A stretch of 64,000 bases of DNA, from the NCBI RefSeq assembly GCF_001189295.1, contig NZ_CP012159.1:1054001-1118000 (forward strand). The letters run 5' to 3'. Shown here in pieces: positions 10,101 to 16,206 of the stretch. This DNA comes from Chondromyces crocatus (lineage in GTDB: Bacteria; Myxococcota_A; Polyangia; Polyangiales; Polyangiaceae). A program made the position numbers and the translations under genes. Below the pieces are notes generated by a model. The model was not told the origin of the DNA. It searched no databases and worked only from the letters and a program-made list of their open reading frames with translations. How positions within the stretch are numbered: the first letter of the stretch is position 1; each line of letters starts with the position of its first letter.

Positions 10101-12743
10101 GGTCTCCCGTGTCGTCACGAGCGCCTCCCCGACGGTGGGGTGCTCGCGGAGGCGCGCCTCGACTTCGCCCAGCTCGACGCGCACGCCGCGGATCTTCACC
10201 TGATGATCCAGGCGGCCCAGGAATTCCAGCTCGCCGTCCTCGCGCCAGCGAACCCGGTCGCCCGTGCGGTACATCCGGGCGCCGGCCTCGAGGTGGAAGG
10301 GATCGGGGAGGAACCGCTCGGCGGTGAGCGCCGCGCGCTTCAGATACCCGCGGGTGACACCGCAGCCGCCGAGGTAGAGTTCTCCGGCAACCCCCACGGG
10401 CACTGGCTGGCCGTGCGCGTCGAGCACGTACGTCCGCGCGTTGGCCATCGGTCGACCGATCGGGGGAGTCCCCGCGCCTGGTTGGCAGTCGGTCGTCGTG
10501 GCGTAGACCGTCGCCTCGGTGGGGCCGTAGGCGTTCACGAAGCGACGGCCGGGAGCCCAGCGGTCGACGAGGGATGCCGGGCACGCCTCCCCGATCACCA
10601 CCAGGGTCTCGAGTTCGGGGAGCTCCTCCAGGGGGTGCTGCGCGAGGACGGACGGAACGAAGGTGGCCAGCGTGGGTCGGTAGCGACGCAGGTGCGCGGC
10701 GAGCGAGGGGCCGGGCAAGGCGTCGCCCGGCGGGACGAGGCAGAGCGTGGCGCCGGCGCAGAGGGCCAGGATGAAGTCCCCAACGGAAACATCGAACCCG
10801 AGGGACACGAGCTGGAGCACCCGGTCTCCTCGGCCCACGGAGAATGCGTTTCGCTGCGCCTCCACGAGCTGGACACCCTGGCGGTGCTCCACGAGCACGC
10901 CCTTGGGCCGGCCCGTCGAGCCGGAGGTGTAGATGCCGTAGGCAACATTGGCGGGGTGGACGTGGGCTCGTGACCGCGAGGTACTCCGCAGCGAGATGTC
11001 GGGCCAGTCGGTATCGAGGCAGAGGCGCGTCGTCTGGCAGGGCGGAAGCCGGTCGATGTGGCGTTCGAGCGTGAGGGTGACGTGGGCCCCGCTGTCTTCG
11101 AGGATGAAGGCCAGTCGTTCCGCCGGATAGCTCGGGTCCAGCGGCAGGTACGCTCCGCCCGCCTTGAGGATGCCGAGGAACGCAACGATGGACTCCACCG
11201 AGCGTTCCATGCAGCAAGCGACGAGCGTCTCGGGACCGACGCCGAGTTCACGCAGCCGGTAGGCGAGCTGATTGGCGCGTCGCTCGAGCTCGATGTAGGT
11301 GAGGGAGCGGCTCTCCAGGACGAGCGCCTGAGCATAGGGCTGAAGATCCACCTGCTGCTCGAAGAGCTGATGAATGCAGGCATCCCGCTGGAAATCCGCG
11401 GATGTTGAATTCCAGATATCGATGAGCGCGCAGCGTTCGTCCTCTGGCAGCAAGGAGAGAGACGAGACGGGCACATCGGGCGCGTCGACGCTGCTGCGCA
11501 AGATCTGCTCCCAGTGATTCAGCAGGCGTCTCCCTGCGGCCTGGGTGAGCAGGTCCAGCCGGTGCTCGATGCGCAGCGTGGTGTTCTTGCTGTGCGTCAG
11601 AAAAGATGCGGTGATGTCGAATGCCGACCACGGAAGCCGGAGGTCGGCGCAGGTCACCTTCAGTCCTGGCCCCCCATCGAGTTCCGGCAGCGGCTCGCGC
11701 TGATGAAAGAACACCTGGGCGAGGGGAGGACGGCCTGGCGTGCGCGGGGGCGCGAGTGTCTCGACCATGCGCTGGTAAGGGGTCTGGCCTCTCGCCCGGG
11801 CCTCTCGGATGGAGCTGCGCAAGCGCGCCACGAGCCGCTCCCAGGTCGTCTCCTCGTCGAACCAGACCGCCACGGGCACCAGATTGCCCACATGGCCGAT
11901 CAGTCGCTCCGACCCTGGCTGACTGCGGCCTGCGGTGCGCACGGCGACGACCACGCCGGGCTGACCCGAGCAGCGGTGCAACACGATGGCGAGTGCGGCA
12001 AGAATGGCCGCCTCCAGGCTGCCGGCGTCTCCACCGGCCATGCGCCGGAGCCGCTCGGTGAGGACGGGATCGACATGACAGTCCGCGGTGCCTGTTTCGA
12101 GCGAGCCCCCTTGCCTTTCGATGCCATCACCCCAGAACTCCAAGGCGGGAGGGGCGCCGGCGAGCTGCCTGCGGAAAAATGCAGACTCTTCGTCTTCAAT
12201 CACTGTTTCCACGCTCGTGGCCTGAGCACGCGCGTATTCCAGGTAATGCAGCGCCACCCCTGCCAGCGGGTGCCCTCGGTATGCCGCGAAGAGTTCTGCG
12301 AGCAAGAGACCGATGCTGGTGTCATCGGCCACCAGATCGTGGAGTGAAAGCACGAGGAAATGGCGCCTCGGGTGGACGCGAACGAGACGCACCCTCCAGA
12401 GAGGCGCCGTGAGCGAGGAAAAGGGGAGTGACGCGGCGTCCTGCGCTGCCCGCATCGCCGCCTCGTCGGAGCCGCCGTCCAGCAGGATCAGCTCGAAATC
12501 GATGCGCGGATCCGCCGAGATGACCTGACGTGGCTTGCCGGCGCGGTCGACGAACCGCGCACGCAGCATGCAGTGGCGTCCCGCTATGGAGCGCAGCGCC
12601 GCGGACAGCCGCGCCACATCGCATTCTCCATCGATCCAGACGCCTCCCAGCTCGTGCAGCGCCGGCGAAGGACCGTGGATCCGGTTCAATAACCAGATTC
12701 GCTCCTGCTCGAACGAGACCGGATGCTCTTCAATCCTTTTCAT
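1113..12743 (-). CDS. Hybrid non-ribosomal peptide synthetase / polyketide synthase, complete C-A-T-C-A(N-MT)-T-KS-AT-ACP-TE line
   Basis: A 3876-residue multienzyme that would join two amino acids, N-methylate the second, extend with one C2 (or C3) unit and release the product. Domains by approximate residue: C1 8-440; A1 460-980 (YTSGSTGRPKG; GFDVSVGD core); carrier with GGHSL near 1007; C2 1065-1500 with HHIVTDG; A2 from 1530 (core FDASIWE) interrupted by an N-methyltransferase (SAM motif VWEIGCGTG near 2048); carrier GGYSL near 2473; KS 2550-2985 (TACSTS, HGTAT, GNIGHT); AT 3090-3380 (GHSLGEY); ACP GGSSLGS near 3531; TE 3620-3876 (GGHSAGG, RGNHFS). No KR, DH or ER is present. The start is ATG at 12743, six bases after AGAGGTG. 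C1 has H135-D136-xxx-D140-D141 in place of HHxxxDG, so its catalytic His is missing. The AT specificity motif reads VAAH, neither HAFH nor YASH. Confidence 0.95.
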   Translation of the reverse strand: MKRIEEHPVSFEQERIWLLNRIHGPSPALHELGGVWIDGECDVARLSAALRSIAGRHCMLRARFVDRAGKPRQVISADPRIDFELILLDGGSDEAAMRAAQDAASLPFSSLTAPLWRVRLVRVHPRRHFLVLSLHDLVADDTSIGLLLAELFAAYRGHPLAGVALHYLEYARAQATSVETVIEDEESAFFRRQLAGAPPALEFWGDGIERQGGSLETGTADCHVDPVLTERLRRMAGGDAGSLEAAILAALAIVLHRCSGQPGVVVAVRTAGRSQPGSERLIGHVGNLVPVAVWFDEETTWERLVARLRSSIREARARGQTPYQRMVETLAPPRTPGRPPLAQVFFHQREPLPELDGGPGLKVTCADLRLPWSAFDITASFLTHSKNTTLRIEHRLDLLTQAAGRRLLNHWEQILRSSVDAPDVPVSSLSLLPEDERCALIDIWNSTSADFQRDACIHQLFEQQVDLQPYAQALVLESRSLTYIELERRANQLAYRLRELGVGPETLVACCMERSVESIVAFLGILKAGGAYLPLDPSYPAERLAFILEDSGAHVTLTLERHIDRLPPCQTTRLCLDTDWPDISLRSTSRSRAHVHPANVAYGIYTSGSTGRPKGVLVEHRQGVQLVEAQRNAFSVGRGDRVLQLVSLGFDVSVGDFILALCAGATLCLVPPGDALPGPSLAAHLRRYRPTLATFVPSVLAQHPLEELPELETLVVIGEACPASLVDRWAPGRRFVNAYGPTEATVYATTTDCQPGAGTPPIGRPMANARTYVLDAHGQPVPVGVAGELYLGGCGVTRGYLKRAALTAERFLPDPFHLEAGARMYRTGDRVRWREDGELEFLGRLDHQVKIRGVRVELGEVEARLREHPTVGEALVTTRETTQGNLSLVAYVVAASPSSRSASPSHPPCTVDPSEEGLSTKALREFLRTHLPDAMVPSTFVVLASFPLSPNGKIDRRALPAPAESRQDLASPYEAPTDALEKHLVTLWQELLGIRQIGVNDDFFALGGHSLQAVQVFSRIRQKHRLDVSFTELFAAPTVAALAALIRTRTPIAQESICTIPSAPRGGPLPLSFAQERLWFLHRLAPESTAYICPAFFRLEGPLDAEALSRSLHDLTQRHEILRTTFVEQEGLPIQCIHDGRARLVEQADLSDLPPIEREAEVRRRIDTELARPFDLENGPLFRAALLRLGPEEHVLLLDFHHIVTDGWSMGVALREIAVLYEANRNGAPSPLSPLPVQYGDYAAWQRALDEDPFQPHLDYWRETLANVAPLLELPADRARPPALSFRGATASFRIGAAEAQALRALASARSLTPTMALLTAYAALLHRYTHRDDLLIGIPVAGRDRVELEGSLGFFVNTVPVRLDLSGDPTFEELLQRVGQASVAAYEHASVPFERLVQELRIARSPSYNPLVQVAFAPQPPGERHLDLEGVISHPITAKARSTIFDLSLFCWEESDGSVIGAFEHSTDLFDDWRIAAMIRHFLRLVQGAATTPGTKLSALPLLAPEEQAELLGSMGRGPRLELPTTRCLHELFEEQADRNPHTPAVIASGHMLTYRELDEASNRLARRLREAGAGGTLVASCLKHSIDVVVAFFGVLKAGATYLPLDPAHPTDRLAFLIEDSGAPVLLCHADTAGRLPDRCKITLQLSTIEAGREPGTTARLPSQVRPADPAYVIYTSGSTGRPKGVVVEHRNAVHLVEAGRGLLGLRPGARVLQTAALGFDASIWELLMTLCAGATLYIEPSYAVMPGPDLSRSLRRHRITSVFLPPSVLAQQPVEAFPDLETIIVGGEACPADLVDRWAKSRRLINAYGPTECTVASTMTECHPGRGAPPIGRPLANVRALPLGPHGELVPVGVPGELHIGGPGVARGYLRRPELTMERFIENPFDDTPGARLYRTGDWVRFRPDGQLEFLGRIDDQVKVSGVRIELQEIEAALGEHPAVQEAAVLLREDTPGERRLVAYVVPRPGCPGIAIEKGTIEAEQIEDWRNLYEDTYGRAVSSGGDITFNISGWASSYTHGPIPADVMRSWRNSTVARILALQPERVWEIGCGTGLLLYQVAPRCAEYLGTDFSESAIALLRHGTAEQGLDHVRLERREATDVRPADEGRFDVVVLNSIIQYFPDARYLERVIEGAVRAVRPGGVIFIGDVRSLPLLPAFHASVERHRAPPRLPSEMLGERVRHAIATESELVLAPELFHRFAHDLLGLGGAEVWTKRGRHDDEMTRFRYDVVLHVGQPPPSVVVERVLRFCQLTGSLTSIERWLRDERPRAAEVTGIPCARVYQDAQCLEQLGISSHTPEGHAARAAVAPTAIIEPEELWQLGEQLGYEVRVSPGRDDPYTVDVLFEKTSIEQPRRWWSRAYAAESIATPLANDPVSGKRAQRLLPSLRAALQHRLPDYMVPRAFVALERIPLTPNGKVDRRALPPPDRKKSELTRDFTLPRTPLEESLCAIWRDLLDLEQVGIDNPFFDLGGYSLLLPRMGALIEARLGRSLRMVELFEHATVRSLAGHLEATAEPSALPLKPARQDVALAPPLPVTPSTTQDRGPPGAIAIIGMAGRFPGARNVEELWQNLCGGVESITLSTPEQLATAGVDSALLKHPRFVPAVGVVADAQGFDASFFGYSPRDAALMDPQHRAFLECAHEALESAGYGPRSMNGGGPQHDEHDELDARIGIFGGCDAPRYWLEQLGRTAEPLSVDEYQVLIGNTPDMLTTRAAYKLNLRGPALNLVTACSTSLVAVHVACQSLRLGECNLALAGASVILPPDRLGHVAEEGALVSPDGHCRPFDAAAQGIVGASGVALVALKRLEDALADGDTIHAVIRGSAIGNDGASKNNFPAPSADGQIDVISRAQKAAGVDADSVGFVEAHGTATALGDLIEVSALTRAFRRHTDRRNYCALGSLKGNIGHTGATAGVAGLIKAALSLQHGVIPPTLHFDRPNPNLDLDTSPFYVNSEARPWPSGTTPRRAGVSAFGVGGTNAHVILEEPPAPAAASSSRGAQLFVLSARTERALDTATERLAAHLTAGAPSDGAPRPEPADIAFTLQVGRAEFQERRAVVASDAATAASRLRTRDPAWGCTARSDGARPKVVFMFPGGGSQDGAMGRVLYQTEPVYRQALDQVASLFADALGIDMRTLLFADGSDRAQADARLHAPAVNLATIFATEHALSELLCAWGVIPEAVTGHSLGEYAAARLAGVLSLEDAVALVALRGRLYEELPRDSATMSVPLSEAELRPLMSEALSLAAINASDLSVVSGARAPIAALEAELRDRGIEPRRLPLAVAAHSRLIAPLSSRLGQRAETMKRGSPRLPIVSNVTGGWLTEQEARDPHYWSRHLASTVRFSEGLTTLLDDPAHVLVEVGPGRTLTTLARRHPAAASRLVVTTLAGASSSRDDLESLLLTLGQLWCAGVPVDFRAMWRHERRQRVPLPTYPFQRTIHVARSGAASSHPATGSGRSFESIQPSTPIPSVPRPTLPSPAPGSIPPPSARSSNIYVAVRDSISQMVATIWGEALGIHQFRPDDNFFDLGGSSLGSVKVLRLVQERLGIQLESHALAHDPTFAGFLARIRSKLAPPGDATEAPPSSISGGSAPPSRRSKLLVPLHDGGSLASQRDAALSLHTAAQPLFLIHPIGGTVMTYRPLAGFLGASLPVFGIRASGTAPGEAILDDITEIAARYVKELRAHQPYGPYRIGGHSAGGVIAYEVVRQLLEAGQNVAFLTLIDTPSLDGLRRLRVETTADLRRYAETFRERMPDDYESFVTALDDEQGLAKVMMATWSAITRYEPTPIDTGLVYIRAKDDVDPGDPHPERFWASLSGNPFTQYGVRGNHFSMLKAKHVHDVARWLERHLKEEDTPTRRHGNASESVLTADRFHWVS

Positions 12744-13067
12744 GATGCACCTCTGTCGCTCCGCGCGCTGGAGCGAATGACGCTGGATACTGCGTGGACG
12801 CAGTGGTGCCGCCGCGTCGCTGGCCCCCACCGCCGCCCACGGGTGAGTGATCACATTGCACTGAGCCAAGCCAGATATGGCCCCTCGACCTCGAACACGA
12901 GGACCGGGATGCAAGCGGATTACAGGACTGGGATGGGGGGAAACCCCTCCACTGCAAGGCTGATTGCCACTGATCCTATTATGCGGACGATATGATGGAT
13001 CATGCAGTCGCTGCAAGTTAAATGTCTATTTGCCGTAGCACCTGCGACCTGCGCGCGCTGCACGGGT

Positions 13068-13081
13068 GTCGAAATTTCGAC
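13068..13081. promoter_or_regulatory. Perfect 14-bp palindrome, candidate operator
   Basis: GTCGAAATTTCGAC is identical to its own reverse complement over all 14 bases. It stands in the NRPS-PKS leader, 325 bp before the start codon. A perfect palindrome with an AT centre in GC-rich DNA is a typical dimeric regulator site. The protein that would bind it is unknown. Confidence 0.4.
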
Positions 13082-13141
13082 GTGGGCCGCGCCTGCCCAG
13101 CATGTCACTCGAATCGACGTGCTGTTGAACTCGTGAGCCCT

Positions 13142-13165
13142 GATACGACTCGCAATGGTCGTATC
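13142..13165. promoter_or_regulatory. 8-bp perfect inverted repeat with 8-bp spacer
   Basis: GATACGAC (13142-13149) and GTCGTATC (13158-13165) are exact reverse complements separated by eight bases. This could be a two-half-site operator or an RNA stem-loop in the NRPS-PKS leader. No run of T follows on the minus strand, so a terminator is less likely. Confidence 0.35.
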
Positions 13166-13422
13166 GCCACATAAATTTATGCCGCCGTGATGGCCCATCC
13201 TCGTGCGCGTGACGACGGAACACGGTGGGGGCGGCACGATAGCGAGGATGTACGCGTCTGCCGCCCAGGGCACCGCTGTGCGGCGGCACGACGCCGTCGT
13301 CGTCCGAGCGCCTTCGTGATCAGGACGTATCTCACGCAGGAGCCGTCGAGCGATTCCGACAACGCGACTCGCAACGAATCCTGATGGCGTGCAGCGATCC
13401 GGCGCCCCTGCGTCGGTGAACC

Positions 13423-13779
13423 CTACGCGTGTGGCTGCTGGTGGGCCGCTTCCAGGCAGAAGGAGCGAGCGCTCACGCGTGAGGATCGGAAGGCGGGACG
13501 AGCTGGACCGCGGATTCGGTGAATGCGTGATTCCATCGATCCCGCACTGCATCGCGCGTGACGCTTCCCTCTCTCGGGCGGGATGGGGGCCAGCATCTCT
13601 TTCGATCGCACGGCGGGAGCGCTTGGGACCTCAATGATTGCACGCGCAAGAATGCGCTCTTCCGAGGAGGCGTCGGCTTCTCTCCGCGATGCCCCTGAGG
13701 CGCGCTGATCTCGCTGGATCCACTGGCGTTCCACGCGCATTCGCGCACCATGAGATCGCGGCTCTTCCCAACGCGCCAT
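13423..13779 (-). CDS. Doubtful small ORF with good start signals (118 codons)
   Basis: An ATG at 13779 follows a strong purine run (GGGGGG ending about seven bases upstream) and a promoter-like TTGACA / TACCTT pair. The frame stays open to TAG at 13423. The first residues MARWEEPRSHGAR recall the MARWE-type beginnings of many TetR regulators. After that the sequence is rich in Arg, Ser and Pro and shows no helix-turn-helix. It may be a remnant of a regulator gene that has lost its frame, or a non-coding leader that is open by chance. The start signals are seen directly; a protein product is not supported by homology. Confidence 0.22.
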   Translation of the reverse strand: MARWEEPRSHGARMRVERQWIQRDQRASGASRREADASSEERILARAIIEVPSAPAVRSKEMLAPIPPERGKRHARCSAGSMESRIHRIRGPARPAFRSSRVSARSFCLEAAHQQPHA

Positions 13780-13800
13780 GGCGTCCCCCCCTGGAAAGCT

Positions 13801-13830
13801 AAGGTAGTCGTTCGTACGAAGCAGTGTCAA
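13801..13830 (-). promoter_or_regulatory. Promoter-like site with a palindrome in the spacer
   Basis: On the minus strand a perfect -35 box TTGACA (13830-13825) is followed, after 18 bases, by TACCTT (13806-13801), a weak -10. The spacer contains the perfect 10-bp palindrome TTCGTACGAA (13811-13820). A palindrome between -35 and -10 is the usual position for a TetR-type repressor site. Transcription would run towards the NRPS-PKS gene about 1 kb downstream. The -35 box and the palindrome are plain in the sequence; the function is inferred. Confidence 0.4.
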
Positions 13831-13916
13831 CCGTGGGACGGGGCTTCTTCGCCTGTGATCGTTTCATGCACATCGTTTCACGCGCAATGAGGGCGGGTGG
13901 AACGCGATGTGCTCGC

Positions 13917-14948
13917 TCACCAGTCGACGATCGCGGAACCCCAGGTAAATCCCGACCCGAAGGCGACGAGCGCGACCTTCATGCCCTTCCGAAGGGTTCC
14001 TTCACGCTCTGCCTCCGCGAGGAGCAGAGGGATGGTCGCTGCCGTGGTGTTCCCGTAGCGCTCGATATTGCTGAGCACCTTGTGGGGGGGGATGTTCAGC
14101 GTGCTCGCAACGTACTCATTGATTCGTTTGTTTGCCTGGTGAAAGAAGAAGAGGTCGATATCGTTGGCATCGACATTGAGCGCCCAGCAAGCCTGCATGA
14201 GCGCGCCACACATCCTCTCGACAGCATGGCGGAAAACAACCTTCCCCTCCATGTATGGCCAGAGCATGGCAGGGTCGACCCGTCCCATTCCATCTTCCCC
14301 TACCGGGATATAAGGTCTTTTACGGATATCCCAGACCTTGAGGCACAGCGTATCTGCGAAGCGGCCGTCGGCGCCCAGGTGCCAGGTGCGGACGCCCCTG
14401 TCTTCTTCGGTGGCGCTCACAATGACCGCGCCGGCGCCGTCGCCGAACAGCGAGGCGACCTGTCGGCCGCGTGTGCTGAGGTCGAGGGCTGCCGAGTGCG
14501 TCTCCGCGCCGACCACGAGGACATGACGGGCCGCGCCGGAACGGACCATCGCAGTGGCCGTCCCGAGGCCATAGAGGAAACCGGAGCACTGGTTGCGAAT
14601 GTCCATCGCGGGGACGAATTTCGGCGAGTCCCCCTCCAGCAGCCCGAGCTTGCGCTGCAGATAGACGCCAGAGCCGGGGAAATGGTGCTCGGGGGACAGG
14701 GTGGAGAACAGGATGAGGTCGAGGTCGTGTTTCTGGATCCCTGCCCTGGCGATTGCCTCCTCGGCCGCATGGACCGCCAGATCGGAGCTCCCCACGCCTT
14801 CTTCGGCGAACCGTCGTGCCTCGATGCCGGTGCGCTGAACGACCCACTCGTGCGTCGTGTCGATGCCGAAATCACGAGCGAGATCGTCGTTGGTGACGAC
14901 ACGAGGCGGCACGTAAGAGCCGGTCCCTGAGATGTAGGCGTTGAGCAT
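13917..14948 (-). CDS. FabH-like 3-oxoacyl-ACP synthase III
   Basis: 343 residues, the usual length for KAS III. It has the catalytic Cys in DIRNQCSGF (C121), the His in FFHQANKRI (H270) and the Asn in ERYGNTTAA (N300), so the Cys-His-Asn triad is complete. The family condenses a short acyl-CoA with malonyl-ACP to start fatty acid chains; relatives in natural-product clusters make starter units or act as acyl transferases. It lies about 1.2 kb upstream of the NRPS-PKS gene on the same strand. It might therefore supply an acyl group to the first condensation domain, but that is inference and a housekeeping role is also possible. No strong ribosome binding site precedes the ATG. Confidence 0.9.
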   Translation of the reverse strand: MLNAYISGTGSYVPPRVVTNDDLARDFGIDTTHEWVVQRTGIEARRFAEEGVGSSDLAVHAAEEAIARAGIQKHDLDLILFSTLSPEHHFPGSGVYLQRKLGLLEGDSPKFVPAMDIRNQCSGFLYGLGTATAMVRSGAARHVLVVGAETHSAALDLSTRGRQVASLFGDGAGAVIVSATEEDRGVRTWHLGADGRFADTLCLKVWDIRKRPYIPVGEDGMGRVDPAMLWPYMEGKVVFRHAVERMCGALMQACWALNVDANDIDLFFFHQANKRINEYVASTLNIPPHKVLSNIERYGNTTAATIPLLLAEAEREGTLRKGMKVALVAFGSGFTWGSAIVDW

Positions 14949-15141
14949 CGGGGCCGTTTGGCGTGGCGGTGCGGTGATGTCAACGGCCGCGCCGGTTTGG
15001 GCGGGACCACGCGGTGCGTCGCAGAAGGCACGCGTGTTCGGGCGGACGGGCCGCGCGCCAGCCGCCCGGCGCCGGAGGGGCCAGAGGGCCCCTGCCTGTT
15101 CGGGTCCTGGTCTCGCTGCGCCAGGTGCTTAAACTGTCCGG

Positions 15142-16002
15142 GTGGTTAGTGTGTCGCGCCGCCTCACCGTCACGGATCACGACCGTCGCGCTGCCGGGAT
15201 GACGTACGTCTACCCGGTGGTGTCGCGGCGGGCCGGGGGCGTCTCGGTGGGGGTCAACTTGAACCCCAACAATGCCTGCAACTGGCGCTGCGTGTACTGC
15301 CAGGTCCCTGATCTCACGTTCGGGAAGGGGCCGGCGGTGGATCTGGTGCAGCTCGAGCAGGAGCTCCGCGGTCTGCTGGAGGAGGTCACCCACGGGGACT
15401 TCATGGAGCGGTGCGTTCCCGAGGGGGTGCGCCGGCTCAACGATGTCGCGTTTTCCGGTAATGGTGAACCCACCACGTCACCTCAGTTCGGGGAGGCCGT
15501 GGACATCGCTGGCCAGGTGCTCGAAGCGTTCGGGCTGCTGGGCTCGGTGAAGCTGGTGCTCATCACGAACGGGTCGATGTTGAACAAGCGCCCGGTGGCC
15601 GATGCGATAGCGCGCATGGCGACGCTGAACGGGGAGGTGTGGTTCAAGCTCGACAGCTTCACGGCCGAAGGGGCACGCCGGATCAACCACAGCGCCGCGC
15701 CCCTCGAAGAGCACCTCGCCCGGCTGAGCATCGCGGCGAGCGCCTGCCCCACCTGGCTTCAGACCTGTCTGTTCTCGTGGGACGGGCAGGAGCCCGTGGA
15801 GGAAGAGCTGGTGGCCTACCTGGAAGGCATCCGCGCCCTGGTCGAGCGCGGGGTGCCCGTGCGCGGGGTGCTGCTCTACACGGTCGCGCGCCCTTCGATG
15901 CAGCCAGAGGCTTCCCGGCTGGAACCCCTCCCAGAAACCTGGCTCCGGGCGTTCGCAGCCCGCATCGAAGCGGCAGGGTTGCCCGCGCGTGTGAGCGCTT
16001 GA
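15142..16002 (+). CDS. Radical SAM protein of the COG0731-like group
   Basis: 286 residues. C46, C50 and C53 in NACNWRCVYCQ form the CxxxCxxC motif that holds the [4Fe-4S] cluster cleaving S-adenosylmethionine. GNGEPT follows further on, the glycine-rich SAM-binding segment of this superfamily. From memory of the family, the N-terminal pattern HDR..AG..YVYPVVSRRAGG is shared by many proteobacterial relatives, so I keep the upstream GTG start at 15142 rather than the ATG at 15199. The substrate is not known to me. The gene is divergent from fabH (193-bp gap) and convergent with gspN, so it is probably a single-gene unit. Confidence 0.85.
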   Translation: MVSVSRRLTVTDHDRRAAGMTYVYPVVSRRAGGVSVGVNLNPNNACNWRCVYCQVPDLTFGKGPAVDLVQLEQELRGLLEEVTHGDFMERCVPEGVRRLNDVAFSGNGEPTTSPQFGEAVDIAGQVLEAFGLLGSVKLVLITNGSMLNKRPVADAIARMATLNGEVWFKLDSFTAEGARRINHSAAPLEEHLARLSIAASACPTWLQTCLFSWDGQEPVEEELVAYLEGIRALVERGVPVRGVLLYTVARPSMQPEASRLEPLPETWLRAFAARIEAAGLPARVSA

Positions 16003-16206
16003 CCCATGCGACCGGGAGCTTCGCACGCTCCGCGAGGCGACGAGGTGAGGTCGGCTCTCTGCCTGTACGCACGCTGCGCCGATGGTCCGAAGCGTCGAGA
16101 TGCGTCAGACGTCGCGCTTGGAGGGCGGGGGCTGGTAGGGGGTGGGGACGCGCGCCCCTGCCGTGTGAACGAGTGCCGGCCCGCCCTCGCCGAGGCGGGG
16201 CGGTGG

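Larger units (their letters stand above)
12744..13916. other. Long leader/intergenic stretch upstream of the NRPS-PKS gene
   Basis: About 1.17 kb between the stop of the fabH-like gene (minus) and the start of the NRPS-PKS gene (minus). It is visibly less GC-rich than its surroundings in places, for example around 12950-13030 and 13165-13190. It contains a perfect 14-bp palindrome, an 8-bp inverted repeat, a TTGACA promoter-like site overlapping a palindrome, and a doubtful 118-codon frame, each listed separately. No other gene is supported. It probably carries the control region of the NRPS-PKS gene. Confidence 0.6.

Noticed and set aside
12744-13016. N-terminal extension of the NRPS-PKS protein to an ATG at 13016
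   Set aside because: The added 91 residues are unlike a condensation domain start, while the ATG at 12743 has a good ribosome binding site and is followed at once by the C-domain sequence PVSFEQERIW.
12950-13035. CATAAT as a -10 box in the AT-rich stretch 270 bp before the NRPS-PKS start
   Set aside because: No acceptable -35 element stands 16-18 bases upstream on the minus strand.
13917-14948. Assigning the FabH-like gene as a certain part of the NRPS-PKS cluster
   Set aside because: More than 1 kb separates the genes and KAS III is also a housekeeping enzyme. The link is kept only as a possibility.
16150-16206. GC-rich hairpin (CCCGCC / GGCGGG) between the converging radical SAM and gspN genes
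   Set aside because: The stem is short with alternative pairings and no T run. In this GC content such stems are common, so it is not listed as a terminator.
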